Source of the DNA: Candidatus Peregrinibacteria bacterium | Lineage (GTDB): Bacteria > Patescibacteriota > Gracilibacteria > Peribacterales > Peribacteraceae | Reading direction: 5' to 3' | Length of the DNA stretch: 64,000 bases | Assembly: GCA_030649955.1 (NCBI GenBank) | Contig: JAUSFD010000024.1 | Span: forward strand, 1-64,000 | Part shown: piece after piece, positions 1 through 8,362 of the stretch | Numbering within the stretch: position 1 is the first letter of the stretch | How the letters are laid out: each line of letters opens with the position of its first letter | The notes under the pieces: generated by a model | The model's input: the letters and a program-made list of their open reading frames with translations, nothing else | Told to the model about the DNA's origin: nothing | Databases searched by the model: none | Made by a program: the position numbers and the translations under genes

Positions 1-10
1 GGTATGAACC

Positions 11-52
11 CCAGAGCAAGCTCTGGACTCCTTTTTCCGGAGCAAGCTCCGG
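11..52. repeat. tandem hairpin repeat
   Basis: Two adjacent perfect hairpins share a core. The first is CCAGAGC-AA-GCTCTGG (11-26), the second CCGGAGC-AA-GCTCCGG (37-52), separated by a T-rich stretch. Both contain AGCAAGCT, so they look like two diverged copies of one palindromic element. The region before base 192 holds no gene. Confidence 0.7.
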
Positions 53-101
53 GGAATCAGACCATCGACTCCGCAAGCAGGTATACTTTCTCCAGGCCGC
101 T

Positions 102-132
102 CGTCCGGCGTAGCCCCGCGCACGGGGCGAAG
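102..132 (+). repeat. interspersed palindromic repeat, copy 1
   Basis: The 20-mer GTAGCCCCGCGCACGGGGCG lies at 110-129 and recurs in inverse orientation at 4873-4892. Similarity extends to about 30 bp, starting CGTCC on both sides. The core can fold as CCCCG/CGGGG. Together the copies bracket the HicB gene, two cysteine-rich genes and the first TrmB regulator. Confidence 0.75.
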
Positions 133-156
133 TCGGATTGAGGATGTTGGGATGGA

Positions 157-185
157 TTGTGAGACGAACAGGAATGGGCTACAAT
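157..185 (+). promoter_or_regulatory. promoter of HicB-like gene
   Basis: TTGTGA (157-162), a 17-nt spacer, then TACAAT (180-185). The ATG at 192 follows after 6 nt, so transcription would start at or next to the start codon, giving a leaderless mRNA. Confidence 0.6.
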
Positions 186-191
186 AGAGCC

Positions 192-437
192 ATGTTCACG
201 CAGTACGTTCGCTACATCATGGAGCACATGGCTCGATACGAAGTGATCAAGGATCGCAAGCCCCACTATGGTTCCATCAAGGGATTCAAGGGTGTGTGGG
301 CGCAGGGGAGAACACTCGCAGAATGTGAACAGGAGCTACAGGAAGTCCTCGAGGAGTGGTTGCTCCTGAAGATTCGCAAGGGGGGGTTCGTCCCTACTGT
401 CCGGAAGTACAATCTCAATGCACTCCTCGCTGCATGA
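192..437 (+). CDS. HicB-like antitoxin family protein (orphan)
   Basis: The 81-residue product matches the HicB fold. The strand-turn YGSIKGFKGVWAQGRTL (about residues 27-43) precedes a helix with ECEQELQEVLEEWLLLKIR, as in HicB antitoxins of the partial RNase-H fold. The ATG at 192 is preferred over the one at 138 because a TACAAT box lies 6 nt upstream and the HicB homology begins there. No HicA toxin gene follows: the next 125 bp are empty and then a cysteine-rich gene ends on the other strand. It may be a solitary regulator or the relic of a toxin-antitoxin pair. No C-terminal DNA-binding extension is visible. Confidence 0.75.
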   Translation: MFTQYVRYIMEHMARYEVIKDRKPHYGSIKGFKGVWAQGRTLAECEQELQEVLEEWLLLKIRKGGFVPTVRKYNLNALLAA

Positions 438-562
438 CCAGGCTCGGTCCTGTTTCCCGTCGCACGCTGATTCAGCGGAGACCTCCTTGCGCGCATCCTC
501 CGTCAAGCAGGTGTTTCCCGAAAAGAATGGCTGAGAGGCGACCGATAGGTACAGACAAGTAT

Positions 563-2239
563 TCAGTAAACCTCCTTCATGTAGCACTGTTCACAATGAA
601 CAATCTCCGGTCTATCGGGTGCGTAGCTCGTCTGTATTGGCTTCTGACAATTGGCACATGTGCGTTGCCATTGCTTCCGAGGGGTCCGAAGCCCAAGTCG
701 GTTACTGTAGCGGTACTGCCAATTCTCGCGAGGTACTGGCCATCCCATCTTCCTGTAGGCCGCGAGTTCCTGCGGAGTCACGCGGTAGTTCGTCTGTGTG
801 CTTGCGCAGAGGAGGACCTCGTCTGTGATGGAATCCGGTACATCTGCGATGCTATCCGGAATCGTTAAGTGTGTGCCCTTCGGAGCCTTAGGCTCATCCT
901 CCTTCCACCGGTACCCTCGTTTCTCCGCTTCCTTGCGAGAGAGAGGGAAGTAGTCATTCGCGAGTGTTCGATTGTAGTAGAAGTTGTTCATCGCTACCGG
1001 GAAATACTGACCCCACTCCCCGGCTTGCCCCTCGGAGCTCCCGGTAGGGGAGCGAAGTGGGGTTTTCCTCATGTGCTCAACAATCTTGGTCTTGAGCTTT
1101 TCGTACTCCTCCTTCTCGTACTGTTTGTTGAGAATGCAGTATTTCTTCTGACGTAACCCCACACACCCGAAGCAATCTTCCACGCTATAGCAGTCGATGC
1201 AGTACGCAGTATTCGTGTGATGCTCGCCATTCATGCAGCCAACGATCCCGTGAGAGAAGTCCACACTGAGGCAGTTGAACGCCAGTTCCCCGTAATGCAC
1301 GCCTGTGCAGAAGTACTGGTCCTTCTGCTTGAGCGTCCTGTCCGAGTACCCGATATCCTCCGCTTCCTGCACATTGTACGAATCGACAACGTTGCGCGAG
1401 TGGTAGATGAAATTCCCGGAGACGTTGTCATTATTCTCTCCGATCATCGCGCGGTGAATCACATCTTCCTGAACATGCTTGCGGAACTTCTCTTGGAAGA
1501 GCTCAACGAACTCGTTCGACGTCCTGAGCTTCTGGAGCGTCTTCTCAAACTCCTCCTTGCTCACGGGAACGTTCCAGATGTGGTAGCCCTTCCTGCGCAG
1601 GTTCCAGCACCCGATGCAGTTCTCGCAGTTGCGACAGTCGAAGAGGAACCACGAGTTCGTGCAGCTCTGTGAATTCTGTGCGAAAGCAGTCTCGTAGCAT
1701 TCCAAGCAATCAATGCACTCGTAACACCACTGGCACTTCTCCACGTAGTGGCAATCGATACACCCGAGGCTGTGGTAGACGCTCTGCCCGTAGAGGCAGC
1801 TTTCGCTGAACCAGCTGCCGAAGATCAGATAGCAACTCTTGTTGTGCGTCGCGTAGTTCGTGTAGTCGCAGTTCTCTGATTCGACTACGTAGATATTCGA
1901 CTTCGGCACTCGACGCTCCAATTCGACGAATTGCTCGAAGAATGGCCTTTCGAACGAAACAGGCATCCCGTATTCCATGGGATCCCACTGGTCACTCCAC
2001 CACACACTGTTCTCGAAGATGGGCTGTGGTGCATGGGGTGGGTAGTACGTGAGGATTTCCTTCCCGCTCTTGTCACACTTTCGCTTGTAGAGATCCACTT
2101 CGTTGCGGAACGAGAGCCGAGCTCGGTGCATGTCATCTGGACAGAGTGTGGGTACAGGCACACCCATCTTCTCGTAGAAGTGTTCATCTGCCTCAGAGAC
2201 AGTGAAGTTCGTGCCGCATGTGGTACATGTTCTCTGCAT
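563..2239 (-). CDS. cysteine-rich multi-zinc-ribbon protein, paralog 1
   Basis: The product is 558 residues with about 32 cysteines, mostly in CxxC knuckles. The family layout is: N-terminal ribbon R1 (residues ~5-35), a conserved WWSDQWDP block (~80), a central run of CxxC repeats (~165-215), a second Cys cluster ending in YCILNKQY (~370), a YFPLSRKEAE segment (~430) and C-terminal ribbon R4 (CANC then CEQC, ending KEVY). In this copy R1 is damaged (second knuckle is CPDD) and inner ribbon R3 is lost (CASTQTNYRV; no CPxCRH). The family is frequent in CPR genomes; its function is unknown, and metal binding is inferred from the knuckles. Upstream -10 TATACT lies 8 nt from the ATG. Confidence 0.85.
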   Translation of the reverse strand: MQRTCTTCGTNFTVSEADEHFYEKMGVPVPTLCPDDMHRARLSFRNEVDLYKRKCDKSGKEILTYYPPHAPQPIFENSVWWSDQWDPMEYGMPVSFERPFFEQFVELERRVPKSNIYVVESENCDYTNYATHNKSCYLIFGSWFSESCLYGQSVYHSLGCIDCHYVEKCQWCYECIDCLECYETAFAQNSQSCTNSWFLFDCRNCENCIGCWNLRRKGYHIWNVPVSKEEFEKTLQKLRTSNEFVELFQEKFRKHVQEDVIHRAMIGENNDNVSGNFIYHSRNVVDSYNVQEAEDIGYSDRTLKQKDQYFCTGVHYGELAFNCLSVDFSHGIVGCMNGEHHTNTAYCIDCYSVEDCFGCVGLRQKKYCILNKQYEKEEYEKLKTKIVEHMRKTPLRSPTGSSEGQAGEWGQYFPVAMNNFYYNRTLANDYFPLSRKEAEKRGYRWKEDEPKAPKGTHLTIPDSIADVPDSITDEVLLCASTQTNYRVTPQELAAYRKMGWPVPRENWQYRYSNRLGLRTPRKQWQRTCANCQKPIQTSYAPDRPEIVHCEQCYMKEVY

Positions 2240-2245
2240 TGGAAT

Positions 2246-2284
2246 CTAGTATACCTTTTTTAAGTAACACTCTTCTCCCCGTAT
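2246..2284 (-). pseudogene. remnant C-terminal tail of a cysteine-rich paralog carrying a -10 box
   Basis: Directly after the stop of the 2285-3961 gene, and in the same reading frame, the DNA encodes IRGEECYLKKVY followed by TAG. CYLKxVY-stop is the family C-terminus, so this is a second, detached tail. Its final GTA TAC TAG supplies TATACT (2248-2253 on the complement), placed 8 nt before the ATG at 2239. The simplest reading is that the gene that once ended here was replaced or recombined away, leaving its last ~10 codons as the promoter of paralog 1. Confidence 0.75.
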
Positions 2285-3961
2285 TCAGTACACGTGCTTC
2301 AAGTAGCAAGTTTCACAGTAGATTGTCTCCGGCCTATCTGGCGCATACGAGGTCTGCAGTGCCTTGTTGCAGCTCATGCAGGTTCGCTCCCAGAGTTTCC
2401 GAGGATTGCGTAGTTGCATTCGAGTACGGTGCCTGCACTCCGGGCAGGTGTGGGGGACAGGAACTGTCATCGTCTTATAGAAGTTAAGTTCCTGCGGGAT
2501 GATTCGGTAGTTCTTCTTGCACGTTTCGCAGGCAAGCATCTCCTGAGTGATGGATTCCTCAACATCCTTGATGTGATCAGGTAGCGTCACTGTTTGCGGT
2601 CGGTACTGCTTATCGTCGCTATCTCTCCAGTGAAAGCCCTGCTTCTTGGCTTCCTCTTTTGTGAGCGGGAAGTACTCCTCTGCGAGTGTCTCGTTGTAGC
2701 CGAAGAGTGCGTACTTTGGTGGGAAGTAGAGTCCCCATTCGCCCAGTTTCTCCATATGCGCGATAATCTTTGGGACCAGGTTCTCGTACTCCTCCTGCGT
2801 GTACTGTGTATTGAAAATGCAGAACTTCTTCCGTGTGAGTCCGGTGCAGCCGAAGCAGTCACTGCAGTTGAAGCAGTAGTCGCAGTAGAGCAACCGTTGC
2901 GAGTGGAAGACGAAGAGGCAGTACGCCGCGTTGTACACCTCGATCGTCCCGAGGGTGTCGTAGCAGAGCTCCGGCTTGAGGTACATGTTCGAGCAGTCGT
3001 AGTTGTCCTTCACATTCACGCCTACGCACACATAGCGGCAGTCCTCACTATCCGTGACATCGTAGCAATCGAGGCAGTTCCGGGAATTCTCGATGTAGTC
3101 CCCCGTGCAATTGTCACCATTCACGATGTTCGCGTACTTCCGGACCATCTTGGTCATCGCCTCGCGCGAGAGCTTTCGCATATCCTGCGTTCGCTGGTAC
3201 GAACCGTGGAACGTTTCGACGCGCTTCGCATACTCCTCCTTCGAGAGCGGCTGATTCATGAAGTGGTACTCCTTGTGGTCGAGGTTTGTGCACAGGCAGC
3301 AGTTCTTGCAGGACTTCAAGTTGCTCGAGAACAGGCAGTCCGTGCAGTTCTGCGAGAAGCTGAGGTACTGGCAGTTATAGGAGCTGTAGACGGAGAAGCA
3401 CTCGTAGCAGAGCTCGCTGTCGTAGAGGTAGCTGCAATCGACGCTCGATTTGCACTTCTGGAGGAGCTTGCCGTAGTAGCACTCCTCGCAATTCTCCGAG
3501 GAGTTGATGAGGTAGCAGTTTTTGCAGTAACCCGTTCCCGTGGTGAACCCGGAGTTCTCGTTGCCGATGCTGATGAGCGCCATACGAGGGACCGCTCGCT
3601 GGAGTTCTGCAAACTGCTCGAAGAACGAACGTTTGAAGTCGAACTGCCTCCCGAACTCCATAGGATCCCATGCATCGCTGCGCCACTCCTCCTGCGAGAA
3701 GATCTTCAGAGGTTCTTTCCCATCTACAGATTCCTCTGCGTATAGCCCGATGATGTCCTTGCCAGAGAACGACGAACGAACTTTGTAGAGGTTCTGCTCA
3801 TTTCTGTGGGATGTCCGGATCTGCGAACGGCAATCGGGGCAGTACACCGGCTTGGGTGGATGGACAGTCTTCCCTCCGTACATGAACCCGATCTTCTGGA
3901 GGAATGCTTCCTCGTCTGGGTGGATAGTGAATGGCTGGGAGCACTTCTTGCAGGTTGCCAT
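2285..3961 (-). CDS. cysteine-rich multi-zinc-ribbon protein, paralog 2
   Basis: 558 residues. All three usual ribbons are intact: R1 CKKC/CPDC, inner R3 CETC/CPEC and C-terminal R4 CMSC/CETC. The central region has dense CxxC repeats (CYLINSSENCEECYYG onward). The C-terminus is CYLKHVY. It is the first gene of block I and is divergent from the TrmB-like regulator at 4085, with a 123-bp shared upstream region. Unlike most paralogs it lacks a TATACT box close to the ATG; the best -10-like match, TAGAAC, is 14 nt away. This suggests a separate, regulated promoter. Function unknown. Confidence 0.85.
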   Translation of the reverse strand: MATCKKCSQPFTIHPDEEAFLQKIGFMYGGKTVHPPKPVYCPDCRSQIRTSHRNEQNLYKVRSSFSGKDIIGLYAEESVDGKEPLKIFSQEEWRSDAWDPMEFGRQFDFKRSFFEQFAELQRAVPRMALISIGNENSGFTTGTGYCKNCYLINSSENCEECYYGKLLQKCKSSVDCSYLYDSELCYECFSVYSSYNCQYLSFSQNCTDCLFSSNLKSCKNCCLCTNLDHKEYHFMNQPLSKEEYAKRVETFHGSYQRTQDMRKLSREAMTKMVRKYANIVNGDNCTGDYIENSRNCLDCYDVTDSEDCRYVCVGVNVKDNYDCSNMYLKPELCYDTLGTIEVYNAAYCLFVFHSQRLLYCDYCFNCSDCFGCTGLTRKKFCIFNTQYTQEEYENLVPKIIAHMEKLGEWGLYFPPKYALFGYNETLAEEYFPLTKEEAKKQGFHWRDSDDKQYRPQTVTLPDHIKDVEESITQEMLACETCKKNYRIIPQELNFYKTMTVPVPHTCPECRHRTRMQLRNPRKLWERTCMSCNKALQTSYAPDRPETIYCETCYLKHVY

Positions 3962-4054
3962 AGGACTTGGGGAATGTTCTAGGAGGTAAACAGAAGAAAA
4001 TGCCGTAATGGATGATTGAAGCGATCATACATATACTATTCCGCCATATTCCTG

Positions 4055-4076
4055 TATACTGTTCTTTAGAAAGAAC
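4055..4076 (+). promoter_or_regulatory. -10 box with adjoining inverted repeat, putative TrmB operator
   Basis: TATACT (4055-4060) is followed at once by the perfect inverted repeat GTTCTTT-AG-AAAGAAC (4061-4076). It lies 8 nt before the regulator's ATG, where a bound protein would block transcription start. Autoregulation by the TrmB-like product is inferred from position. Confidence 0.55.
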
Positions 4077-4084
4077 AACACCAG

Positions 4085-4852
4085 ATGCTCGCTAACTACT
4101 TAGAAAAACTCGGCCTGGATACGAAGGAGCGGACGATCTACCTGGTCCTCGCGGAACTGGGCGTGCAGCCAGCTTCCGTGATCGCCCGCCGTTGCAAGCT
4201 CGATCGCGTCACGACGTACAAACACCTGAAGCAACTCGCGGATCGTGGCTTTGTGAAAGTCTACTTCCGCGATTCCGTCCAATGCTTCGGGATCGAGAGC
4301 TTCGAAAACCTGCAAGCGAACATCAAGGAGAAGCTCACGGAGTTCGAGGAACTCCTCTCCCTCTACCCCACTGCTGCGAATCTCCTCCACTCTCTCAAGG
4401 CGGAGGAGGATGTGATTCCCAGGCTCGAGCTCTACGAAGGAGAGAGTGGCATCAAGAATTTCTTCCGCGACATCGTCTTCACCGCGAAGGAGGAGAATAT
4501 CCGGCAGATCCGTCTGCTCACCGCGAATACCTTCGAGGAAGGAGCAGCCGATGAGGCATTACAGGAAGTTGTTGAGGAATTCCTCGCAGATCTCGACGAA
4601 CGCAAGATAACGATCCAACTGTTCGAAGTCACAGGCAGTCTCGTCCCTGAGCGCCTGCGCTCTGTTCCTCACTCAGCAATTAACGCGAAGAGCATTCCCA
4701 TGACTCGGGGTACCACAACGATCTTCCTCGTGGGGAGGACCGTGTACATCGCCTGTCTCAAAGGCGCGAAGATGGGGCTGCGGATCAAGCAGGCAGAACT
4801 GAGTCAGATCTTCCATTTCTTGTTTGATGTTGTGGGGAGGAGGGAGAGTTAG
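4085..4852 (+). CDS. TrmB-family transcriptional regulator 1
   Basis: 255 residues. The N-terminal ~70 residues form a winged helix-turn-helix of the TrmB type: LGLDTKERTIYLVLAELG, then an HTH in which VTTYKHLKQLADRGFV is the recognition helix and wing start. A short linker helix (~85-110) leads to an effector domain like the phospholipase-D-like C-terminal part of TrmB regulators (LYEGESGIKNFFRDIVF onward). In archaea TrmB proteins sense sugars; the ligand here is unknown. It is divergent from paralog 2 and convergent with paralog 3, and it has an inverted repeat just upstream. The same arrangement recurs at 15882, which suggests each regulator controls the cysteine-rich gene facing it. Confidence 0.8.
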   Translation: MLANYLEKLGLDTKERTIYLVLAELGVQPASVIARRCKLDRVTTYKHLKQLADRGFVKVYFRDSVQCFGIESFENLQANIKEKLTEFEELLSLYPTAANLLHSLKAEEDVIPRLELYEGESGIKNFFRDIVFTAKEENIRQIRLLTANTFEEGAADEALQEVVEEFLADLDERKITIQLFEVTGSLVPERLRSVPHSAINAKSIPMTRGTTTIFLVGRTVYIACLKGAKMGLRIKQAELSQIFHFLFDVVGRRES

Positions 4853-5003
4853 CTGCTGCCCTCACCCGCCTCCGCCCCGTGCGCGGGGCTACGGACGGGC
4901 AAGCCCTCGCCCTCTCCCGGACGCGGGAGAGGGAACTGTTGTTGTTCTGTTGAATCGCCCCCTTCTCCCGAGTCCGGGAGAAGGGCCGGGGATGAGGGCA
5001 GTT
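4853..5003. repeat. intergenic repeat cluster with two strong hairpins and repeat copy 2
   Basis: Between the TrmB gene and the 3' end of paralog 3 lie CCCTCTCCCG-GACG-CGGGAGAGGG (4910-4933) and CCCTTCTCCCG-AGTC-CGGGAGAAGGG (4960-4985). The ends of the spacer also pair (CTGCCCTCA near 4855 with TGAGGGCAG near 5000). The inverse copy of the 102-132 repeat lies at 4869-4899. The spacer joins two convergent genes, so the hairpins may also stop transcription from both sides. Confidence 0.75.
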
Positions 5004-5005
5004 CC

Positions 5006-6667
5006 TCAATACACCTCCATCAAATAACATTCTTCGCAATAGACGATCTCAGGCCGATCCGGGGCGTAACTCGTTGAAATTCTCCGCTCACATTGGGAGC
5101 ATTTTCGATCCCACAGCTTACGAGGATTGCGCAAATTCAAACGATCCATGTGTCTACAATCGGGACAGTTTCGCGGTACGGAGATCCTGTGCTCCTTGTA
5201 GAAGCTCAGTTCCTGTGGAGTAATCTTGTAATTCTTCGTACATTTTCCACACCCGAGAATCTCTACTGAGATTTTGTCAGGAACATCGGAAATTGCATCA
5301 GGAGTGCTGAACGTTTGCGGCATGTACTGCTTTGGATCTGGATCTTTCCATTGCCATTTCCTTTGGAGAACTGCTTCCTTCGTAAACGGGAAATGCTCAT
5401 TGGCAACGGTCTCGTTGTAACAGAATGGCGACAGTGTAACAGGTAAGAACTCGCACCACTCTCCTGTGGAACGCATGAGTGCTATGAGTTGCGACACGGT
5501 ACGTTCATACTCCTCTTTTGTGTACTGGACATTCAGAATGCAGTACTGCTTGCGACGCAAGCTAATGCATCCAAAGCAGTCATTGCAATTGAAGCAAAGA
5601 TCGCAATAGAAGCAGTTGTGGAGGTTCTCACACGTCGTGCAGCCAACACAGCCGTAGCTGAAGTCCGTGCTCATGGATTCATAGAGAAGCTCACCATTCC
5701 CTGCACCTTCCACATCAGCGGTATCTTTCTGATCCGCAACTCTTGAGGAGTAGCGGATATCCTGCCCGCGATACACGGTGAAGCAGAATGTCACATCCTT
5801 GCATTGGAAGAGAAAATCCCCTGTACAGTTCTCATTGTTCGCCCCTGTTGTCGCCTTGTGAATGGCGCGCTCTGTTTTCCGTCGTTGGAACTCCGTGCGG
5901 AATTCCTGTAAGAATATCCACGATGAGAACTGTTTCCGTAGCGTGCTGATTTCCTCCTTCGAGGCTGGCTCGTTGAAAATACAATTCTCCCTATTCCTAA
6001 GGTTCCAGCATCCGATGCAGTTGCGCACGCCGCGGCAATCGAAGCAGAACACACTATCACTACTCTCACTACAAGCCTGGCAATGTGCGCAATTGTAGCT
6101 CCTATCGCAGTCGACCTGCTCGTAACTCAGTTCAGATTTTTCGAGACAGAAGCAATCGATGCAATTCCGGCTCTCCAGGATCGTGTCTCCGTAGAGACAG
6201 TCCTGATTGAACCACGATCCGAAGATTAAGTAGCAATTCTTGTTGTGCGGAGCATAGTTCACGAATTCACTGTTCTCACTCTCTCTATTGTAGACATTGA
6301 ATCGTGGGACGGTTTTCCTCATTGAAACAAACTGAGGGAAGAATGGAAGTGAGAAATCGATAGGCCGACCATACATATGAGGATCCCAAGAATCGCTCCA
6401 CCACTCCTTCTGCGTGTAAACCGTTAATCCTGCCAAAGGATCGTACATAGTGATGCACGGTTCGCCTGTGAGCGCTGAAGAACTGTGGTGGAGATGGCGA
6501 GTATTCCTGTGTGCGAGACGACGCTGCATACGACACAGCGCACAGAGAGTTGGTAGAGGAATCCCCTGTTTCACTCCTGCAATGACTGGTGAAATCTTGT
6601 CGTAGAATTCGAGATCATCCTGTGTGATCTCGAATGTATTGTGGCATTGTGCACATTCTCGATGCAT
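5006..6667 (-). CDS. cysteine-rich multi-zinc-ribbon protein, paralog 3
   Basis: 553 residues from the ATG at 6667. That start is chosen because MHRECAQCHNTF aligns with the N-termini of the other paralogs and TATACT lies 7 nt upstream; the open frame extends further only into the preceding gene's end. R1 (CAQC/CALC), R3 (CGKC/CPDC) and R4 (CSQC/CEEC) are all intact, and the central part is especially Cys-rich. The C-terminus is CYLMEVY-stop. It is the last gene of block II and faces the TrmB-like gene at 4085 tail to tail. Confidence 0.85.
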   Translation of the reverse strand: MHRECAQCHNTFEITQDDLEFYDKISPVIAGVKQGIPLPTLCALCRMQRRLAHRNTRHLHHSSSALTGEPCITMYDPLAGLTVYTQKEWWSDSWDPHMYGRPIDFSLPFFPQFVSMRKTVPRFNVYNRESENSEFVNYAPHNKNCYLIFGSWFNQDCLYGDTILESRNCIDCFCLEKSELSYEQVDCDRSYNCAHCQACSESSDSVFCFDCRGVRNCIGCWNLRNRENCIFNEPASKEEISTLRKQFSSWIFLQEFRTEFQRRKTERAIHKATTGANNENCTGDFLFQCKDVTFCFTVYRGQDIRYSSRVADQKDTADVEGAGNGELLYESMSTDFSYGCVGCTTCENLHNCFYCDLCFNCNDCFGCISLRRKQYCILNVQYTKEEYERTVSQLIALMRSTGEWCEFLPVTLSPFCYNETVANEHFPFTKEAVLQRKWQWKDPDPKQYMPQTFSTPDAISDVPDKISVEILGCGKCTKNYKITPQELSFYKEHRISVPRNCPDCRHMDRLNLRNPRKLWDRKCSQCERRISTSYAPDRPEIVYCEECYLMEVY

Positions 6668-6672
6668 GGGCG

Positions 6673-8355
6673 TCAGTATACCTCTTTTAAGTAGCACTCA
6701 TCGCAATACACATTCACCTTCTGCTCTGGTTGAAATGTAGTCTCAATTGCCTTCCCGCACTTCGAGCACTTCCCTGTGTGCAGGAGCCTCTGCCGACGCA
6801 GCAGTGTTCGCCGTCGGTGGCGCTCATCGGGGTGGAGGCGCGGGAGGGGAATTCCCCGCTCCCGGTAGAACTTGAGTTCCTGCTTCACAATGCGGAAAGG
6901 CCGCTTCGTACCCTCACACACGAGCGCCCAGTCGAGGACATCATCGGGGATGGCTGTGATGTCAGAGGGAACTTGGGAAGCGGGAACGCTCTTCTTCACA
7001 TCCGGCATCTCGTCCTGGATTTCCCGCCATCGGAATCCGCACTTCTCCGCTTCCGCTTTGGAGAGGGGGTAGTAGTCCTGTGCAAGTGTTTCGTTGTACG
7101 CGAATGGCGAGAGGGATTCCGGGAAATACTCACCCCATTCCCGCGTCTTCTGCATGTGAGCGATGATCTTCGGCACGAGTTCCTCGTACTCCTTCTGCGT
7201 GTACTGCTTGTTGAGGATGCAGTACCGCTCGTTCTTGAGGGCAATGCACCCGAAGAGGTTCTGGCAGCTGTTCACGATCTCTGTATACATTGAGTCCCTC
7301 GTCGACCACGCACCACTCGTCACGATGATCCCGTACGCGCCGTACCCAAGACTCATCCCCTCATATCCGAGTTCCGCTTCCGTCGTGTGGCAGACATCCA
7401 TGAGATCTTTGTTCTTGAAGCCTGTCGTCACGTAGGTGCAGTCTTCCGCGTAGGCGAGGTCGAAGCAGTTCTTCAAATTCTTGGAATTCGTGAGGTAATT
7501 CCCCCGCACGTTCTCGCAATTCTGGAGCTCGAGAGCGCGGTGGATGCTCTTCTTCTCGATGCCTTCGAATTCCTCCCAGAATTCAGGGAGTTTCCCCTCC
7601 CGTAGGGCTTTGAGAATGGTCGTCTTCTCCGCTTCGAACTCCTCCTTCGATTTCTGCACGTTGCGAACGACGTAGCTCTTGTTCCGCAGATTCGTGGAGA
7701 GGATGCAATCGTGGCAACCGCGGCAATCAGCCAAGAACAGAGAATCGTTGCAGTTCACGCAGTTGCGCGAATAGGAAAGCGAATGGCACTTCTCGCAGTC
7801 AACGACCTCGTAGCAGTACGCGGACTCAATGCACTGGAGAGTATCGACGCAGTGCTCGGACTTGATGACCTGTGTGCCGTACAGGCAGTGGTCGTCGTAC
7901 TCGGCAGCGAAGAGGAGGTAGCAGTCCTTCAAGTACCCGGAGAGGTTCACGTAGTCTGCGTTCTCCACGCTGACAACGTGCAGAGAGATGCGCGGTACCT
8001 CGCGCTGGAGTTCCGCAAATTGCTCAAAGAACGGACGGTTGAAGTCGAACGGTCGTCCGTACGACAGTCCGTCCCACTGGTCGCCCCACCATGCACTCGG
8101 TTCGTAGACTTTGAAGGGTTTATCCGGCGAGTACGCGGAAATGATCGAAGCTCCTGTCAGATCGCACGTCCGGCGGTAGAGGTGGTGCTCGTTGCGGAAG
8201 GAGAGACGACGTCGCTGTCGACAATCGGGACAACGCGTGGGGGGAGGGAGTGATTGCTTCTCTCCCGCAATGATCGGGGACAGTTTGTCGAGGAAGGCGA
8301 TGTCCGCGTCGTCGACGGAGAAACTCTGAGAGCAGGAAGCGCAGGTCTTTTGCAT
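6673..8355 (-). CDS. cysteine-rich multi-zinc-ribbon protein, paralog 4
   Basis: 560 residues. R1 is intact (CASC/CPDC) and R4 is intact (CSKC/CDEC), but the usual YAPDRPE between the R4 knuckles is replaced by FQPEQKV. Inner R3 is lost on both sides: CEGTKRPFRI has a single Cys and the partner knuckle reads LHPDERHRRR. The stop codon overlaps the -10 box of paralog 3, whose ATG is only 5 nt beyond the stop. The upstream TATACT is 9 nt from this ATG, the widest spacing in the set. Confidence 0.85.
   Translation of the reverse strand: MQKTCASCSQSFSVDDADIAFLDKLSPIIAGEKQSLPPPTRCPDCRQRRRLSFRNEHHLYRRTCDLTGASIISAYSPDKPFKVYEPSAWWGDQWDGLSYGRPFDFNRPFFEQFAELQREVPRISLHVVSVENADYVNLSGYLKDCYLLFAAEYDDHCLYGTQVIKSEHCVDTLQCIESAYCYEVVDCEKCHSLSYSRNCVNCNDSLFLADCRGCHDCILSTNLRNKSYVVRNVQKSKEEFEAEKTTILKALREGKLPEFWEEFEGIEKKSIHRALELQNCENVRGNYLTNSKNLKNCFDLAYAEDCTYVTTGFKNKDLMDVCHTTEAELGYEGMSLGYGAYGIIVTSGAWSTRDSMYTEIVNSCQNLFGCIALKNERYCILNKQYTQKEYEELVPKIIAHMQKTREWGEYFPESLSPFAYNETLAQDYYPLSKAEAEKCGFRWREIQDEMPDVKKSVPASQVPSDITAIPDDVLDWALVCEGTKRPFRIVKQELKFYRERGIPLPRLHPDERHRRRTLLRRQRLLHTGKCSKCGKAIETTFQPEQKVNVYCDECYLKEVY
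6675..6680 (-). promoter_or_regulatory. -10 box of paralog 3 inside the stop of paralog 4
   Basis: On the minus strand GAG GTA TAC TGA encodes E-V-Y-stop of paralog 4 and contains TATACT. The ATG of paralog 3 follows after 7 nt. No good -35 hexamer is visible at 16-18 nt. An AGAGG purine run ends 13 nt before the ATG, so a distant ribosome-binding site is a weaker alternative. Confidence 0.55.
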
Positions 8356-8362
8356 GAGGCGA

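Noticed and set aside
2594-3745. 383-residue open frame on the plus strand
   Set aside because: It lies antisense within cysteine-rich paralog 2; its Val/Leu/Arg-rich composition is what antisense reading of CxxC-rich coding DNA gives, and it has no family match or promoter.
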